From Blastomussa wellsi (lineage: Eukaryota > Cnidaria > Anthozoa > Scleractinia > Plerogyridae): 64,000 bases of DNA. The notes beneath the pieces were generated by a model. It saw only the letters and a list, made by a program, of their open reading frames with translations. It had not been told where the DNA came from and did no database searches. Made by a program: the position numbers and the translations under genes. Positions within the stretch are counted from its first letter, which is position 1, and the number at the start of each line of letters is the position of its first letter. The stretch is from positions 1,555,829 to 1,619,828 of the forward strand of contig OX393563.1 in NCBI GenBank assembly GCA_947652115.1, read 5' to 3'. This document shows, piece after piece, positions 33,677 to 46,417 of the stretch.

Positions 33677-34398
33677 ATGGCTGGCTTGCGGCAAACGGCG
33701 CCCGTAAGCAAGGAATCGCCATTGCCGTGCGCTCCTCCGCCGAGTCCGGTCATGGGTTGTCGCCGAAATCTTGGCATTACTGTGCTTTCGTCTTCTCCAG
33801 AGTTCCACGAAATTCAAGAACTAGCAGAAATGAATGATTCATTAGTCGTTGCTCTTTCAAGAATGAGAGTAGAACAGTCTTCGTTGAAAAGGAAGAAACA
33901 TTCTGAACACGAACTTCCCCCGGGACTCGATAACCACGATCGAGCTCAACACGAACAGAAAAGGGCAAAAAATAATCAGAGACAATCGGGAAGTTCATCC
34001 CTTAAAAGACAGAATCTCTTTACGGAACGTTTACCGACGACTGCTGTTAATAGTTCGTTTCCTGTGCCAAGTACGTAAAATCTTACTTTGATGTCTGTGG
34101 GACAAGTGGAAGCTTGTCAGCCGTCGTGAACGAAATGTTCATGTCTCGGTATGAATAAGTTATTTTATCATATTCCTGAATCAAATTCTCTTGTAAGGTG
34201 AAAATCACGCTATCGTTTTCCTGAAATTTTTGTAATTCAAATAGTTTACAGTTATTTTAGACAACGTTGCCTCCTTTGAAGGTCCGTATAAAATGAAAGG
34301 ACTAAAAATTTTCAGGCAAAGTCGAGGTTGTTTCAGAAAAAACTCAACTCGATATCATGAAGAAGCTTCTCTCGACTACACTATTAAATAGTGGTTAA
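33677..34398 (+). CDS. Two-exon gene of unknown function, basic protein
   Basis: I do not recognise the family. Exon 1 is 33677-34070, ending at a GTACGT donor in phase 1; exon 2 is 34316-34398, after a TTTTCAG acceptor, and ends with TAA, giving 158 aa. The N-terminal part is proline-rich. A predicted helix follows (EFHEIQELAEMNDSLVVAL), then a lysine/arginine-rich segment with likely nuclear-localisation character (KRKKH, QKRAKNN). Exon 2 gives a final helix (LDIMKKLLSTTLLN). The frame closes shortly upstream of the chosen ATG. The model rests on phase agreement and composition only. The second exon is short and could be chance. Confidence 0.5.
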
Positions 34399-35093
34399 AA
34401 TGATATTTGAATAACTTTTGAAAAGAATTAGGGTGGCAATTTTACACAGAAATTTAAATGGGTTTTATCGAAAGCCTATATTGCTTATAAAATATGGCGT
34501 TCGATTGATTTAGCTAGCTCTCAGCGTGTCTGTACAGAGTATCAACTTGTTTTCAGAAAGAGTGTAGATGAAATAGCTATTTATATTCTTGTAAAATTAT
34601 TTTAATACGAAATTATTGCTGTACGAAATAGCAAAATAAGGCAGAGATGTATTTTATGTTATAAGAACAAAGTTCCCAAGGGAAATATTTGTATCATTAA
34701 AATAGGTAAAAGATATGAATTATTTTTGTGAGCAAAAATCAATTAACATACAATGAAGTGAGTTAAATATCATCTCAAAGCAATGATCTTATCAAAGTTA
34801 TGTGACCAATTTTTGAAATGTTTATCTTTCCACATGAACAATAAGTCGTTTGTGTCTTACACTCCAAAGTGGTCTGACCCTGTACTAAACATTTAACAAT
34901 TAGACTGCAAGCCTGAGTTTTCTATGAGTGAATAGTCAACAAGGTGCAGCCGAGTTGATTATCACTCAAGAAAACCAGGGCGAGTTGTTGAATTGTTTTA
35001 GTAGAAACTCTAAAGGACTGCATTCTAAAAGCTAACATTTTATGTACATGTACTTCTAAGCCGAAAATAAAGAGCAATCTTGCCTTCAAAGAG

Positions 35094-35365
35094 TGGGAGG
35101 CGCAGTGGCCTAATGCGCTGGACTCCGGATCGGACGGTCTGGGTTCCAGCCTCTAGCCGGGGCACTGCATTGTGTTCTTGGGCAAGAAACGTTACTCTCA
35201 CAGTGCCTCTCTTCACCCAGGTGAAAAATGGGTACTGGTGAATTTACCGCTGGGGGGTAAACCTGCGATGGACTAGCATCCCATCCAGGAGGGAATATAA
35301 ATGCTCCTAGTCGGGAAAAGCTCCTGTGGTATGGGCCACCAGGCTTGATACAGACTTAACCTTAT
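35094..35365 (+). mobile_element. tRNA-derived SINE (copy 1)
   Basis: The head resembles a tRNA promoter: an A-box-like GGCGCAGTGGCCTAATGCG and a B-box-like GGTCTGGGTTCCAGCC about 30 bases further on. It is followed by TTGGGCAAGAAACGTTACTC and CTCTTCACCCAGGTG, shared with the inverted copy at 39100-39382. Such elements are transcribed by RNA polymerase III and mobilised by a partner LINE. Confidence 0.75.
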
Positions 35366-36949
35366 GGCGTTATAATTAGTATACACTACAGCCTTAAAAA
35401 TTCTGCAGAAAAAATAATTGCTTGTTGAGTTGACACAAATGAAACTATCGTTAGTATGAATGAGCATGTTCCATAATTTGTGCATTGTGACATTGGATGA
35501 CAACAGCAGTTGTTCTTGTATAAACTGGAAAATTTGGAGCAAATGCATTTTAACTAACCATTGATTTTAAGCAGATGTGAGGGGTTGCGAATGGTCATTG
35601 AAAAAACTACACATCTTGTAGAAAATTATGTTGGTAAAATTTAATGGTCTTGCACTCTTAGTTCCTTTTTTGAGGCCATCTCAGAAAATTATCTTGTTTC
35701 CATTTTCAGAGACCAGTCTTTGTTCAGGGTTCGCACAGGAAAGTCATGGAATTTTTTTTTTTGTTCTGGCTTTCAGGAAAATGTATATCAGCCATCTTGC
35801 AAAGTCTTAAAATTTACCATTTGCCTCCAGCCCTGCTGTGGAAATGACCCACAGGGACAGTTTTGCCTTTGCTTGTGCCAGTTGCAGATGTAAAATTTCA
35901 GTATACATTCAGGGAACCCTGGTGCTGTTTAGCTTATACCAATACAATAAAAAGAAGTCAATCATCTGCTCTTTATTTTTTTACACAAATTATGTTCTAC
36001 TTAATTCTGAAGCGTATTTCTGATTTCCTCTGTCATGATATTCATTTTTATGCTTCAGGTGTTTGAGTCATCATTTTGTCTGAAACCATGCAAAAAGTCA
36101 TGAATCGCTATAATGACTGGATTTCGAGAAAATTCTGCACATGTGCCACCCATAAACTTTACGCCACATTAATTTTTATGAGCTGGCAAGACTTTTTGAG
36201 ATATATTTGCTGCTGACTTGGTCACCGTGTTTGTTTTTAGTTTTTAAAAACCACGCTTTATTGGGTAATACTGCTCACCACCCAGAGAAACTGTGTTCGG
36301 CCACCTTAAGTGTATCCATTCTGTCCTGATTCTGCTGCACAATTGAAGGGAATGTGTTTCAAAATCATACAAAGAAACCATCTTTGCCGCTATGGAGCAA
36401 ATCTTTTCCAGAACTACTAAAAGAAAGGCATGGGCAGGTGATTCAATCTGCCATAAGAAAATGATACCACAACACCTTGCAAACCTACAGCCCAGATGAC
36501 ATAATTATTACAGAAAGCTGTGATTTAGCAAAATTCTTTCCTGCTCAAACAAAATTGCCCCTTCAGAGTTTGAAGGCATTTTATAGGCTTTTGTAGGGTT
36601 TCCACATACAAAGAACTATAGGTAGGTGTAACCAGTCACCATCTTTTACCATACAGTGGATTATTACATGCATTAATACATGAAACACAATGACTTGATA
36701 AAATCATGCTATTTAGTCATCTAGAGAACATAAGTGTGCAGTACATGGATCCTTATTACGGCCTATCAACCATGCATGAAAAAGAACATGCAGGGACTAT
36801 TTAATTTATTTCTATCTATTTTATAATTAGTTTATAAATGTACCGGTATGTAAAACAAAACATGCCGGTAGTCATACATACATACATACCTAAAACATAG
36901 GCACGCAATGCGTGCGAGAGCTATTTTTTTCAGTATCTGATATGGACGT

Positions 36950-37786
36950 AGGCTCGATTTCCGCCGCTCTCTCGAGTCCGGTCTTCGTTCCTCCCCGAGA
37001 AGAGACGGCTGGACGCGTGAGCGGCCATCCATGTCTGTGACGTATTTGAAAAACAAATAATTAATGCATTCTCAGATGTCACCGGATGTGAATTAGGACT
37101 CGAAAAGCACGCCTAAATGTACACACGCGCCAATACCAGCAACTTGTTCTTGCTCTTATTTCGATGTTGCCATCGAAAAGTCAAAGCTCTTTGAAAAGCT
37201 CCGAGAAGATACAAAAACTATTCATCGCCAGTCGAAGGAAAAGTTTGAAACGAATAATAGAAAAGCGCCCAGCGTTGTCGCGTCGAACAAAATCTCTTCG
37301 CCATGCAGCAGATCAAGGAAGAGTGAAGGCCGCAAAAAGCCTTTCTTCGGTTATCGATTCAAACAACGTGATAGCTAAATTGTTCTTTTAATATTTCAAG
37401 CAATTGTTACTAGGTACGAGTCGGGGAGGAAAAGTGTGGAATTGCCAAAAACGATCACCATGGGCTACGGTCTAAAACCAACCACAAATACTAAAAGTAT
37501 CAAACAGAAATCTCATCTTGTTATATTTCTCTGTGGATCTTTCATTTTCTCGACTTTAAAGCGCTTCAAAATACGATCACACGCCAAACCAAATCACTCC
37601 TTCGCATCCGTCATTCTGAAAATCTACTTTGAAGAAATAATTTATGCGGCCTTCGTTAGCCTGCTCGATTTGAGCAGGCGACCTCCTGATTGGCGGAAAT
37701 CAACAATGGCATTCTCACGCGTCCAGCCGTGAGTTCGGGGAGGAGCGCGGGCTCCGGTTCCCGAACAGCGGCTGGTAATCGAGCCT
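36950..37786. repeat. Inverted repeat pair around a basic open frame
   Basis: 36950-37022 begins TAGGCTCGATTTCCGCC and runs to GGCTGGACGCGTGAG. An inverted relative lies at 37718-37786, ending AATCGAGCCTA. A third TAGGCTCGATTTCCGCC copy is at 5246. The 0.7 kb between the arms holds an unassigned basic open frame. It may be a composite non-autonomous element. Confidence 0.5.
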
Positions 37787-37862
37787 AATATGGACGTTTT
37801 GGGTATTTTTCTTTTGGTCAGCAAAACTAGCCCGTCCAAAACAAACGCTCAGTTATCAATAG

Positions 37863-38029
37863 GGTACGTTCCTTTGGGGTGATCCGGATCATGGTGTATC
37901 AAAGGCGCCGGCGAATCCTTACTAAGAGTGGATTCGCCAATCCTTACTAAGAGTGGATTCGCCGGCGCCTTTGATGCACCATGATTCGGATCACTGATCC
38001 TGATCTCGATCACCCCAAAGGAACGCACC
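37863..38029. mobile_element. GGATCACCCC foldback MITE (copy 1)
   Basis: The arms run from CGTTCCTTTGGGGTGATCC inwards to GATTCGCCGGCGCC. The centre contains a direct repeat of CCTTACTAAGAGTGGATTCG. The same family occurs at 50825-50986. Confidence 0.8.
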
Positions 38030-38217
38030 TTTCGTGTTGGGCCTTTTGTTGACGGCGTGTGCACTTGAGTAAATGAGCGCAACGCAAAATACGTTTGACT
38101 AGCGAATTCATTCACGACGAAACTTTCCTGTCGACCATGAATAATATATCAGTAATCAGTTTAATCAATCACTTTGCTGTGCATGTCATTCCATTTTTAT
38201 CAAACAATTTGACAATC

Positions 38218-38277
38218 TCGTCCCCAGAGCCCGCTTTTCTTTTGATCAGCATCAAGAAAAGCGGGCTCTGGGGACGA
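38218..38277. mobile_element. Perfect 24-bp-arm hairpin MITE
   Basis: Arms 38218-38241 and 38254-38277 are perfect inverted copies around a 12-base loop. The arm contains CCCCAGAGCCCGCTTTTC. CAATTTGAC occurs on both sides, near 38205 and 38284, consistent with a target-site duplication. The arm motif TCGTCCCCAGAGCCC is related to the arms of the 766-1253 foldback. Confidence 0.75.
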
Positions 38278-39099
38278 AATTGACAATTTGACTTGATGCA
38301 ACCCCAAACCTGATTGGATTGATGTACGTCACTGACTTGGGTGTGACGCCTAAACAAAAATTAATTAACATTAAACGATACATACTAAACAAATTAAACG
38401 ATACATACAAGCGGCAATTTCATTGGTTATCGATCGATAGTATCCTAATTCTGATTGGTGTGAAATACATCGCTCGTCCACCCATCCATCCATCCATCCA
38501 TCCACTGAATAGCGACATATGTCCGTACGCCGACTGAGTTATTTTTTTTAGCATCAATATTAAAAGTAAATTATTTAGAATTATAGGCAGGTGTACCAGT
38601 CACCATCTTTTACCCTACAGCGGATCATCATCATCATCAAGTGAGTATAGCCTATATTGTTTGCCTTCCAGCAATCCAAGCCAGGCAATTATCATCGTTG
38701 TTGTCTTCGCTGTCATCATCATCATCATTATTATTATTGATCAATCATTGGTCAACATATGCATTTCTAGTTACCATAGCAACAAGGTGGCTTACAACAG
38801 TCCAGCACATTCCATCTCTCTCTCGGTTGATGCTACAGTGATAGTATCAAACAACTGCCCAATCATTGGTGAACAAGTTTTGATTATTTTCTTGACATTA
38901 CTGGTTACCATAGCAACAGCACAACCCGTTTAAACACCCTTAATTTTAGCTTTAAGTGCTTATTACTCACAAATGAGCTGTGACCCAAATTTTATTTTAT
39001 GTTGTTCAATTTTGATCAGGCTGTCAAGATTTAATGTTTTGAAAAAAATTAAGGTGGCTCGGAAACCGCAACCTTTTTCTTTTTTTCTCACCTTGTGTC

Positions 39100-39382
39100 C
39101 TTGGCTTGGTCCATACGAGCCTAGTGGCCCATCAGGCCGGAGCGTATCCCAGTTTCCTTAGAAAGAAGTGACTAGGAGTATTTCTACTCCCCCCTGGATG
39201 GGATACTCATCCATCGCAGGGTTACCCCGGCAGTAATTTTGTCGGCACCCATTTATACACCTGGGCGAAGAGAGGCACTGTCAGAGTGAAGTGTCTTACC
39301 CAAGAAGACAATGCGCCAGTCAAGGCTCGGACCCAGACCTTCCAATCCAGAGTACAGCGCACTAACCATTAGGCCATTTTTT
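39100..39382 (-). mobile_element. tRNA-derived SINE (copy 2, inverted)
   Basis: Read on the minus strand it begins TGGCCTAATGGTTAGTGCGC, carries GGTCTGGGTCCGAGCC and then TTGGGTAAGACACTTCAC. It is the same family as 35094-35365, with better preserved A and B boxes. Confidence 0.75.
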
Positions 39383-40411
39383 TTACTTTGCACCTTGTTG
39401 TGCCCTCGGCTTGGTGTGCCTGTGAACAAATCACAGCAATATCTGATTATCTCATTTTTTACTTTAATTTTTGTCATTATGTTTACACTTGTATGTATAT
39501 CTATATATTATTAGTATTTTATCTTAGGCCTTTTTACTTTTAATCTTTTCAAAAACAGACCACTGGTTTATACCAGCAAAATCCTTTGATTTTTGCTGAT
39601 CGGTTTATATGCAGCAGAGAAATTGCGCACACAAGAAGTTGCTGAATTTGCGTCACGCTGATACTTGCGTGACTAGCTTAGCAATCAGGTGTTTCCGCAA
39701 CTCGTCTTGAACACTCGAGAAAAGTGAGAAGCACTCGGTTACGCCTCGTGCTTCTCCCTTGTTCTGAAAAATTCTCGCGTGCTTATATAACTCAACAATG
39801 CACTCGGGGTCGTTTATTTCTTTGTTATAAGTATCAACAAATGAAGATAAAATATACATTTTTTTGTCTCACCTATATTTCGGCCGAACATACCGACTTT
39901 AACTTTATCAGGGTATTTTTTATTTGTGAACTAAATTGAGATACTACGCGCCCGCTTATTGGTTGATAGGTGTGTTTAGCTGAGAGTGTGTATTTAAAAG
40001 CAATAGCGGACTTTTTCAAGGTAAATGTCTTGAACTCGTATTTAGATGAGGCTATGGCGGCGGAAGGCGGCGGAAGGGGAGGGCAGGGGGGCTGAAGTCC
40101 CCAAACAAAAATTTTTTTGGGGGGGGTGCTGAGCTTCCCTCCCCCCGAAATTTCGGTGGCGAAAATATCGGTAGCGCATAAAATTGCGACAAAATTAAAA
40201 CGGAATTAGAAATCCGACTCAACCAAGCCAAGCTAACTTAGAGAAACTTCTTGTGGGCGCAGCAAACAGCGACGACTTCAGCGAGCATTTGGAATAGCTG
40301 GAAAGGTCTTGCTTTGGAACTGCATAGACTGTGGCCGGCTTGGGCAACAACTTCACCTCGTGCATGATTGTATTTAAAATAACCTGTGGCATCGGCGACT
40401 TCGGACACGGG

Positions 40412-40656
40412 GAGTAATGCTTATTTTTTTGGTTGAAATAAACGTAAACTTACCTCAGGTGTTGTATTTCGTCGTTCCTCGGCTCAAAATGGCGAATTGA
40501 AGCGATTTGGAAGGTTATGCGTTGACGTTCGTGAAGTAACAGTCAACGCAAAACCCTCCAAATCGCTTCAATTCGCCATTTTGAGTCGAGGAACTACAAA
40601 ATACAACACCTGAGGTAAGTTTACGTTTATTTAAACCAAAAAAATAAGCATTACTC
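40412..40656. repeat. Large palindrome, arms about 115 bp
   Basis: The left arm (40412 to about 40526) and right arm (about 40537-40656) are inverted copies with only scattered differences around a short spacer near GTTCGTGAAGTAACA. The palindrome includes GAGTAATGCTTATTTTTTTG at its outer ends. It could be a foldback element or a recent inverted duplication. Confidence 0.85.
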
Positions 40657-41256
40657 GAAATAAGTTTTCGATAGTAGGACGCTTTCAATGTTCCATACAT
40701 TTCTTTATATTTCGAACGTACAAAGACTGAAAGACACACTGCTTGTGTGGGCCCCTGTGCTTCTGAGCGCACGTTTTCTTCCCTTGCTCGCCTAAAAACC
40801 GACCTTAGAAGCAACATGAATCAGGATCGTCTTAACCACGTGCCTCCTCCTGCATTGTCATAAGACTATTACGGACACATTGAACGTAAAAGAAATTTAG
40901 GAAAATTCGAGTAGAGGTATACTATTTGCTTGGCTTCGTGTACGATGAGCCCCCCATGTTAAAACGCTACGCCACCTCTGTATGCAAACATGGAAAACGT
41001 CCTCTATAAAATTCCTGTTACATAGATGGGAAATAGGGCCCTCTTTAGCCTTCCTTATGCCTCTTTTATTTCTGAGTCGATTTTTGCTAATTCAGTTTGT
41101 TTCATATCCAGAAAGAACTAAAAATGTAGAGTCTTAAAATAGGTATGAATATTACGGAAGTTCCGCGAAAATATGGAGCTATTTGATTGGTGCTTAGAAT
41201 AGAATATAGACACGCGAAAAATCTCGTTAGGAGGCCTCAAGGACAGAGTGACATTT

Positions 41257-41262
41257 TATAAA
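41257..41262 (+). promoter_or_regulatory. TATA box of FREP1 (TATAAA)
   Basis: TATAAA lies 89 bases before the FREP1 ATG. The paralogue FREP2 has TATAAA at 47004-47009, 87 bases before its ATG, so the spacing is conserved. Confidence 0.55.
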
Positions 41263-41345
41263 CAGTTCACGCGTAGTCTATAAGAATCTTTCTTTGAAGC
41301 TTGGCTCACGTTGATTACAAAACTGTTTACAAACATCGATTCGCG

Positions 41346-43860
41346 ATGAAATATTTCTTTCAAGCTGTTTTGCTGGGTTATTTCGCAGCAACGCTCGTCA
41401 GTTCAAATCTGACGTCAAAGCCAGCAAAAACTAACAACGATACAAAGAAAAGCTCGCAGTGTAATGTCAATAACTACAACAACTTCAACGCCGGACCAAA
41501 CTGCAAGAAAATCGAAAGCATGTTTACTGAAGTGAAACAACAGCTGGCCGAACTAAAACAAGAAATCAGGGAAATGAAGGGAAACGAGACTGGCGGCCTT
41601 GGTGGAAAAGGTTGGTAACCAAAATTAAACAATATTAGCGTTGTTGATCTTGGTAAATTTATTAAATGAACGAGAAAATTAATTTAGTTTATGCACTAGA
41701 AAAGAATTAAACTCGTTTTTTTTTTCACTTGTTTTTTCCCAAGGTCGTATGAGGTCCCTCCCCCACCTTAATTCAATTATGATCGTTCACATTTATTTTG
41801 ACTGCTTCTTTCAAAGAGGGAGGAGAATAGGTTCGCGGATCAACGGATTTAGCCGTTAAAAGCACACGGATTGCGGATTTCAGCGAAAAATTAAGCGGAT
41901 TCGTGGATTTCGAAAATGCAGTGGATCACGGGTTAGTTGATAATTTTAGCTCGGATTCCGGACTCTGTACGCCAGGAAGTTCGAATCATGGCCTTGGCGT
42001 ATCTTTAGTCTTGGTCTCTGTGTTATCGTTTTGTCAATTTTCTGTTTGGACGAGGCCCAAACCACCGCTTTACATTAGAACTGCCACTTAAAGAATCAGT
42101 GAAACGAAAGCTCTTGAAAAATTGCCGGATTTGGCCAAAAAAATAGCGCTGATTCGCGCACTACTATTCATCCCAACTCCTCAAACCTCTGTATCTGATA
42201 AAAAATGAATATTAAAGAATAAAGAAATTGTTACAAAATATTTTACTTATATCAGTAAAATATAAGATAGAGAAGGAGGACTGAAGTCGTCATTCCTGGA
42301 GAGGGAAATTAAATAAATAAATATAATTTTAGATCGGATAAGTTAACTTCTTGATTGTGATTTACAAATTGCAGTTTATAAGAACTGTGCCGAAGTTTAC
42401 AAGTCCGGTGTCAAGATCAGTGGAGTGTACAAAATCGATCCTGATGGTTTGGGTAAATTTGAAGTTTTCTGTGATCAGAAAACGGCCGGTGGAGGATGGA
42501 CGGTGTTTCAGAAGAGACGCGATGGCTCTGTAGATTTCTTCCGAGCTTGGGATCACTATAAACGAGGCTTCGGTAATCTGAACGGCGAGTTTTGGCTCGG
42601 ACTCGACAAGATTCACCGCCTGACTGTAAGCAACACTAACAAGCTTCGCGTTGACTTGGAACGCTTTAATGGTGAGACAGCATTTGCAGAGTACAGCTCA
42701 ATTTCTGTAGGAAATGAGGCGGCAAAATATAGACTGGGTTTGGGAAGTTATTCAGGTGAGCAGATCACGAGTGACTAATTTTCTGAATAAACCTCAGCAT
42801 TACAATATAACACGAAGTTAGTTTACTAGCTTATCTTGCCTGAAAAAAAATCATCCTCACGGTTTTCGGACTGCATCCGGCTAATTTATGAAAAGACTAA
42901 ACTACCAAAGTGTTCAATACTGATCTCACGTTGATCTCTTCAATTTGAACACCAAAGTATATTTTTTCAAAGGCAAGGCACTAGCTGATCAAGATTAGAC
43001 TAATCTAGACCATAAAGCAAACATTTCTTAATAATCAGTGCATGGTAAAGATTTCTTGGAAGATAAACTTGCATCTTGCGATATTTCGCGAATAATACAA
43101 ACCTTTTTGTATTTTTAAAATTTCCCAAGCCAAGACGGTTTTCAGCTTATATTCCACTTGAGACTTACGAAGCTGCCCCTTTTGTTCCCTTGAAGACAAC
43201 TGTGAAAGTTAATTAAGTTGATGCAGCAAACTGTCGCTTTGCTTATATAACTTAGTAAGGGGTTTTAGGTGGGCTTATTACCGGAAAAGAAAAACTGCCT
43301 CGGAACGTGCTATAGCAGTGCTGATCGAAATTCGTTTTGATCATAATAATAAATCGAGAAAAGGCAAAGAGGGGCTTATATCCGGGGGTTCTCATCATTG
43401 GATGTATTTTATTTGTTTACAGGTAGATGGCCCTATAACCAGGGGGTTTATAAGTGTGTGTGGGGCGGGGGGCGGAGGGGGGGGGCTTACATGCGGCGGT
43501 CAACGGTATGTTTTTTCGCACCCAAAAGCCCTTTAAATGACTAGTATTACTAGTAAGATGATTAAAAATGATTCAGAATGAGTTATGTACCTCTTCTCAG
43601 GTAATGCTGGTGATTCTCTTAACCATCACCGTGACTCGGCATTTAGCACCAAAGATCGCGACAATGACGCCTACTCGTCAAAAAGCTGTGCCTTGCTTTA
43701 TAAAAGCGGCTGGTGGTACAACAATTGCCAACACGCAAACCTGAACGGTTTGTACCTCCCTGGTAAGGCGGTTCTTCAAGGAGTGCGCTGGTATTTCTGG
43801 AAAAAAGATAATGAATCTCTCAAGAGGTCCGAGATAAAGATTCGTCCAAAGAACTTCTAA
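41346..43860 (+). CDS. Fibrinogen-related secreted protein 1 (FReD lectin)
   Basis: Exons 41346-41610, 42375-42755 and 43601-43860 join in phase 1 to give 301 aa. I chose the ATG at 41346 because it opens a good signal peptide (MKYFFQAVLLGYFAATLVSS); an in-frame ATG at 41301 would bury it. Residues 20-60 are polar and Asn-rich with two Cys. A short coiled coil (MFTEVKQQLAELKQEIREM) suggests oligomers. The rest is a fibrinogen C-terminal domain: [41 protein letters not shown], then calcium-site KDRDND and CALLYKSGWWYNNCQHANLNG. Related proteins (ficolins, MFAP4, FREPs) bind acetylated sugars outside the cell and act in recognition of microbes or in matrix. It has no collagen or EGF part. It is a close paralogue of the gene at 47091. 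Confidence 0.93.
43440..43495 (+). repeat. G-rich tract in FREP1 intron 2
   Basis: Runs of three to nine G on the plus strand could form a G-quadruplex. The surrounding GGGGCTTATA motifs are repeat-like. Confidence 0.6.
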
Positions 43861-44715
43861 AATTAAATGTGGCGCATTCTCCATTTCGCGCTAGAGCGGA
43901 AATATAAGCATGTAAGGGTGCTTCGATCTGCTGTAGTCTCCTTGGTTCAGTTCATGTTTTCAAAGCCCAAAAACATTCGTTATCTCAAAAATAAACTTGC
44001 AAATTGCAACGTCCGGTCCATTATATAAACGTTTCTTTTTTTAAGTCACCACTGCAAATCCTGCAAAAGAGATGTGCTGTTCAATATGTTAGGTCATTCC
44101 AGAAACTAGATATAAAACCCCTTTGTTCAGCTTAGTAATATAATTTATTCACTGTCCTTTAGCATATTTTAGCGAATATGATGAAAATTGTTCCAAGGAA
44201 GCAAATGTAGTTACGCTAAGGTGCAAATAAAAAAAGGATTCGGCAAAAATGTTATTTCTGACTTCTTTATTGGCAGCTTAAATCCCATACCTGATCACTA
44301 TTTGATTTCTCCATACATTATTAACTAGGAAAACTTGACACTACAGCTACCCCGCATTCGCTACTACAGTAAATCCTTTTGCTTAGTGTGCTTTGGCCTT
44401 TCAATTTCTTATTGATTGAAATCAGTTTTCCTTTTGGTACGTTTTTCCGATAATTCAGAGATGAAGAAAATACTTGCACACTCAAACACAACTTTTCTGG
44501 TTTCTTCAAGATGGGACTAGAACTTAAGTGCTATTTTTTAAAAAAGAAAGTTTTCAGGATGAACTTGTGAACTAAGTGAGTAAGTAAAACAGAACAATGT
44601 CCTATAAAATCCTCAAGATATTCAACAGGAAGAATCTCAAGGTCCGTTATAGCTGTACAACTGACATGGTCTAACATAGGAATCATTATAAAAAACAACA
44701 ACCAGAAAATATTCA

Positions 44716-45161
44716 ACGGCAGCATTGTGGTTACCAACCAGGGGTGGGTCCAGGATTTTTCTTAGGAGGGGTGCTGTACGTACAGAAATGATTCCCACGC
44801 CCAATGGTCTCCAACCCCGAAACGATCTCCAAACCCGATTGTTTTTTATTACAGCGAACATAATTACATCACTTACAGATTACAATTAATTGCTTAGACA
44901 GAATATTAATTACAGCAGCACTTGTTAACCATAGATGAGGTCAACAAATTATTAAATGGCAGTTACGGTAATGAAAAGTTTAAAAAGCAATGTAATTACA
45001 CTGCCGAGAACACCAGGAAACAAAAAATAGGAATTAAAAATAATTAATTAACCATCTAACAAGGGTAAGAGAGTTGACCAACTTACCTGGAATTTTTTAA
45101 AGGATTCTGTTTTGCAACGGCAGCATTATGGTTACCAACCAGGGATGGATCCAGATTTTTT
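44716..45161. repeat. Direct repeat pair, about 46 bp, 400 bp apart
   Basis: CAACGGCAGCATTGTGGTTA at 44716 and CAACGGCAGCATTATGGTTA at 45115 begin two similar copies, each running into CCAACCAGGG and a GGATCCAG-like end. They may be the ends of one repeat or two partial copies. Confidence 0.6.
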
Positions 45162-46008
45162 TTGTATACGGGAGGTTTAAAAAAGCTGGAAAATCAGGGG
45201 ATTTGGAGTCAGTTTTCTGTCTAAAGGTGTGAATTTTTGCAATCAAAAGATAATTATTTAGGATACTGAAGCCATCTTGGGTCTCCGGCATTATACCCAA
45301 AGATCTTGAATTCATCAAAAGAGATACTACTAGTGGAGTTGCCATTCCACCAAGTAACACCATCGGACCAGAAAGCTCTAAGTCACGGACAACTCATTAA
45401 CAGATTACCACGTTGCAAACACAGATCAGAGTCTGCAATTGACATCTTGTGAAGAAACACCCGATGTGGTATAATAGTATAATCTTAAACTGAAAATATT
45501 TAATTTTGTTTCTTTGTTCATTCTAAAGGAGAGACTATGAATTTCATTTATCTTGTCTAAATCATTGACCCTTTGCCTACGAAGACGATTGTTTACTTGC
45601 GGTTCCTTAAAATACTGCGGGATTGTTTACATGTAATTCCTCTATAGTAATTGAGGAACCGTTTCGAACCGTTAGTGTCGTGTTTATTAATATCATTATT
45701 GACTTTACTTGGTCTTACTTGATACCCTTGATACCCTCGAAGGTCCCGTAAAGTTTTCGCTCCCGGAAAGCCATAGCAAAATTTGAAAACTTGTGATTAT
45801 AAAGAGCTGTTTTATTCACATGTTTTTTTTATATGAACAGTGGTTCCCTTCATACAAAGTTTCAGGCCTATACACTGTTCTTTTTTTTAGATACAGATAA
45901 CTAAAAATGGCTTTACGGGCCCGAAAAGTTTCCGGGGCTTTCGAGAAACCGGCCCCAGGAGTTTGCAATGGCGTTAATCAGACCAACCAATTTTGAATAA
46001 AGCATGTC

Positions 46009-46376
46009 TTGTTCAGCGGTGAAACTGCATCGAAACCGGTCGCGAGACACTTCAATCTCCCAAATCATTCTAAGCAACATATGGCAGTCTGCGACCTTTC
46101 CCTTCACCAAGGAAGCACGGAAAGTCGCAAAACTCTAGAACAAAAATTTATTTTTCCGTTGTTTTCACGTTACCAGGCACCAACCAATAGCGAAGCTCCA
46201 TCTTTCTGTATATAAACAACACACCACCCACAATTCCTTAATTCGCTCCGACTCTTGAATCTCTTTACGGTGGCCAATTCACATTATTAACCCAGTTGAT
46301 AAAACCAAATTATATTGTCATACTTCCCACTGACGCAACACCACAGTTTCTTTAGAAACTTACCCCCTCTTTTAAT
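46009..46376 (+). mobile_element. Penelope-like element, truncated 3' end
   Basis: The open frame at 46009-46215 contains ARHFNLPNHSKQHMAVC and ESRKTLEQKFIF, a C-terminal segment typical of GIY-YIG endonucleases of Penelope-like retroelements in cnidarians. The shared 3' tail follows, from CTTTACGGTGGCC to AACCCAGTTGATAAAACC, and then GACGCAACACCACAGTTTC and ACTTACCCCCTC. The copy is 5'-truncated with no reverse transcriptase, and the tail lacks its GACGAAGGGCTAACG segment. It links the solo tail fragments elsewhere in the window to this family. Confidence 0.75.
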
Positions 46377-46417
46377 TTTTATAGCGTCGACTTTCGAGAA
46401 AAGAACGCTTCACAGGA

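Larger units (their letters stand above)
34399..41345. other. Repeat-rich intergenic region between the two-exon gene and FREP1
   Basis: No supported gene. Contents listed separately: two opposed tRNA-type SINEs, an inverted pair of repeats at 36950-37786, a foldback at 37863-38029, a hairpin MITE at 38218-38277 and a large palindrome at 40412-40656. A CATC tandem run lies at about 38482-38505. A direct repeat of roughly 45 bases (TATAGG, AGGTGTA, CCAGTCACCATCTTTTACC) occurs at about 36617-36665 and again at 38582-38627. The 37164-37391 open frame is arginine/serine/lysine-rich and lies inside the inverted repeat pair; I do not call it a gene. Confidence 0.5.

Noticed and set aside
37164..37391. 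75-aa basic open frame
   Set aside because: It lies inside an inverted-repeat element, has several equally open frames and no recognisable motif.
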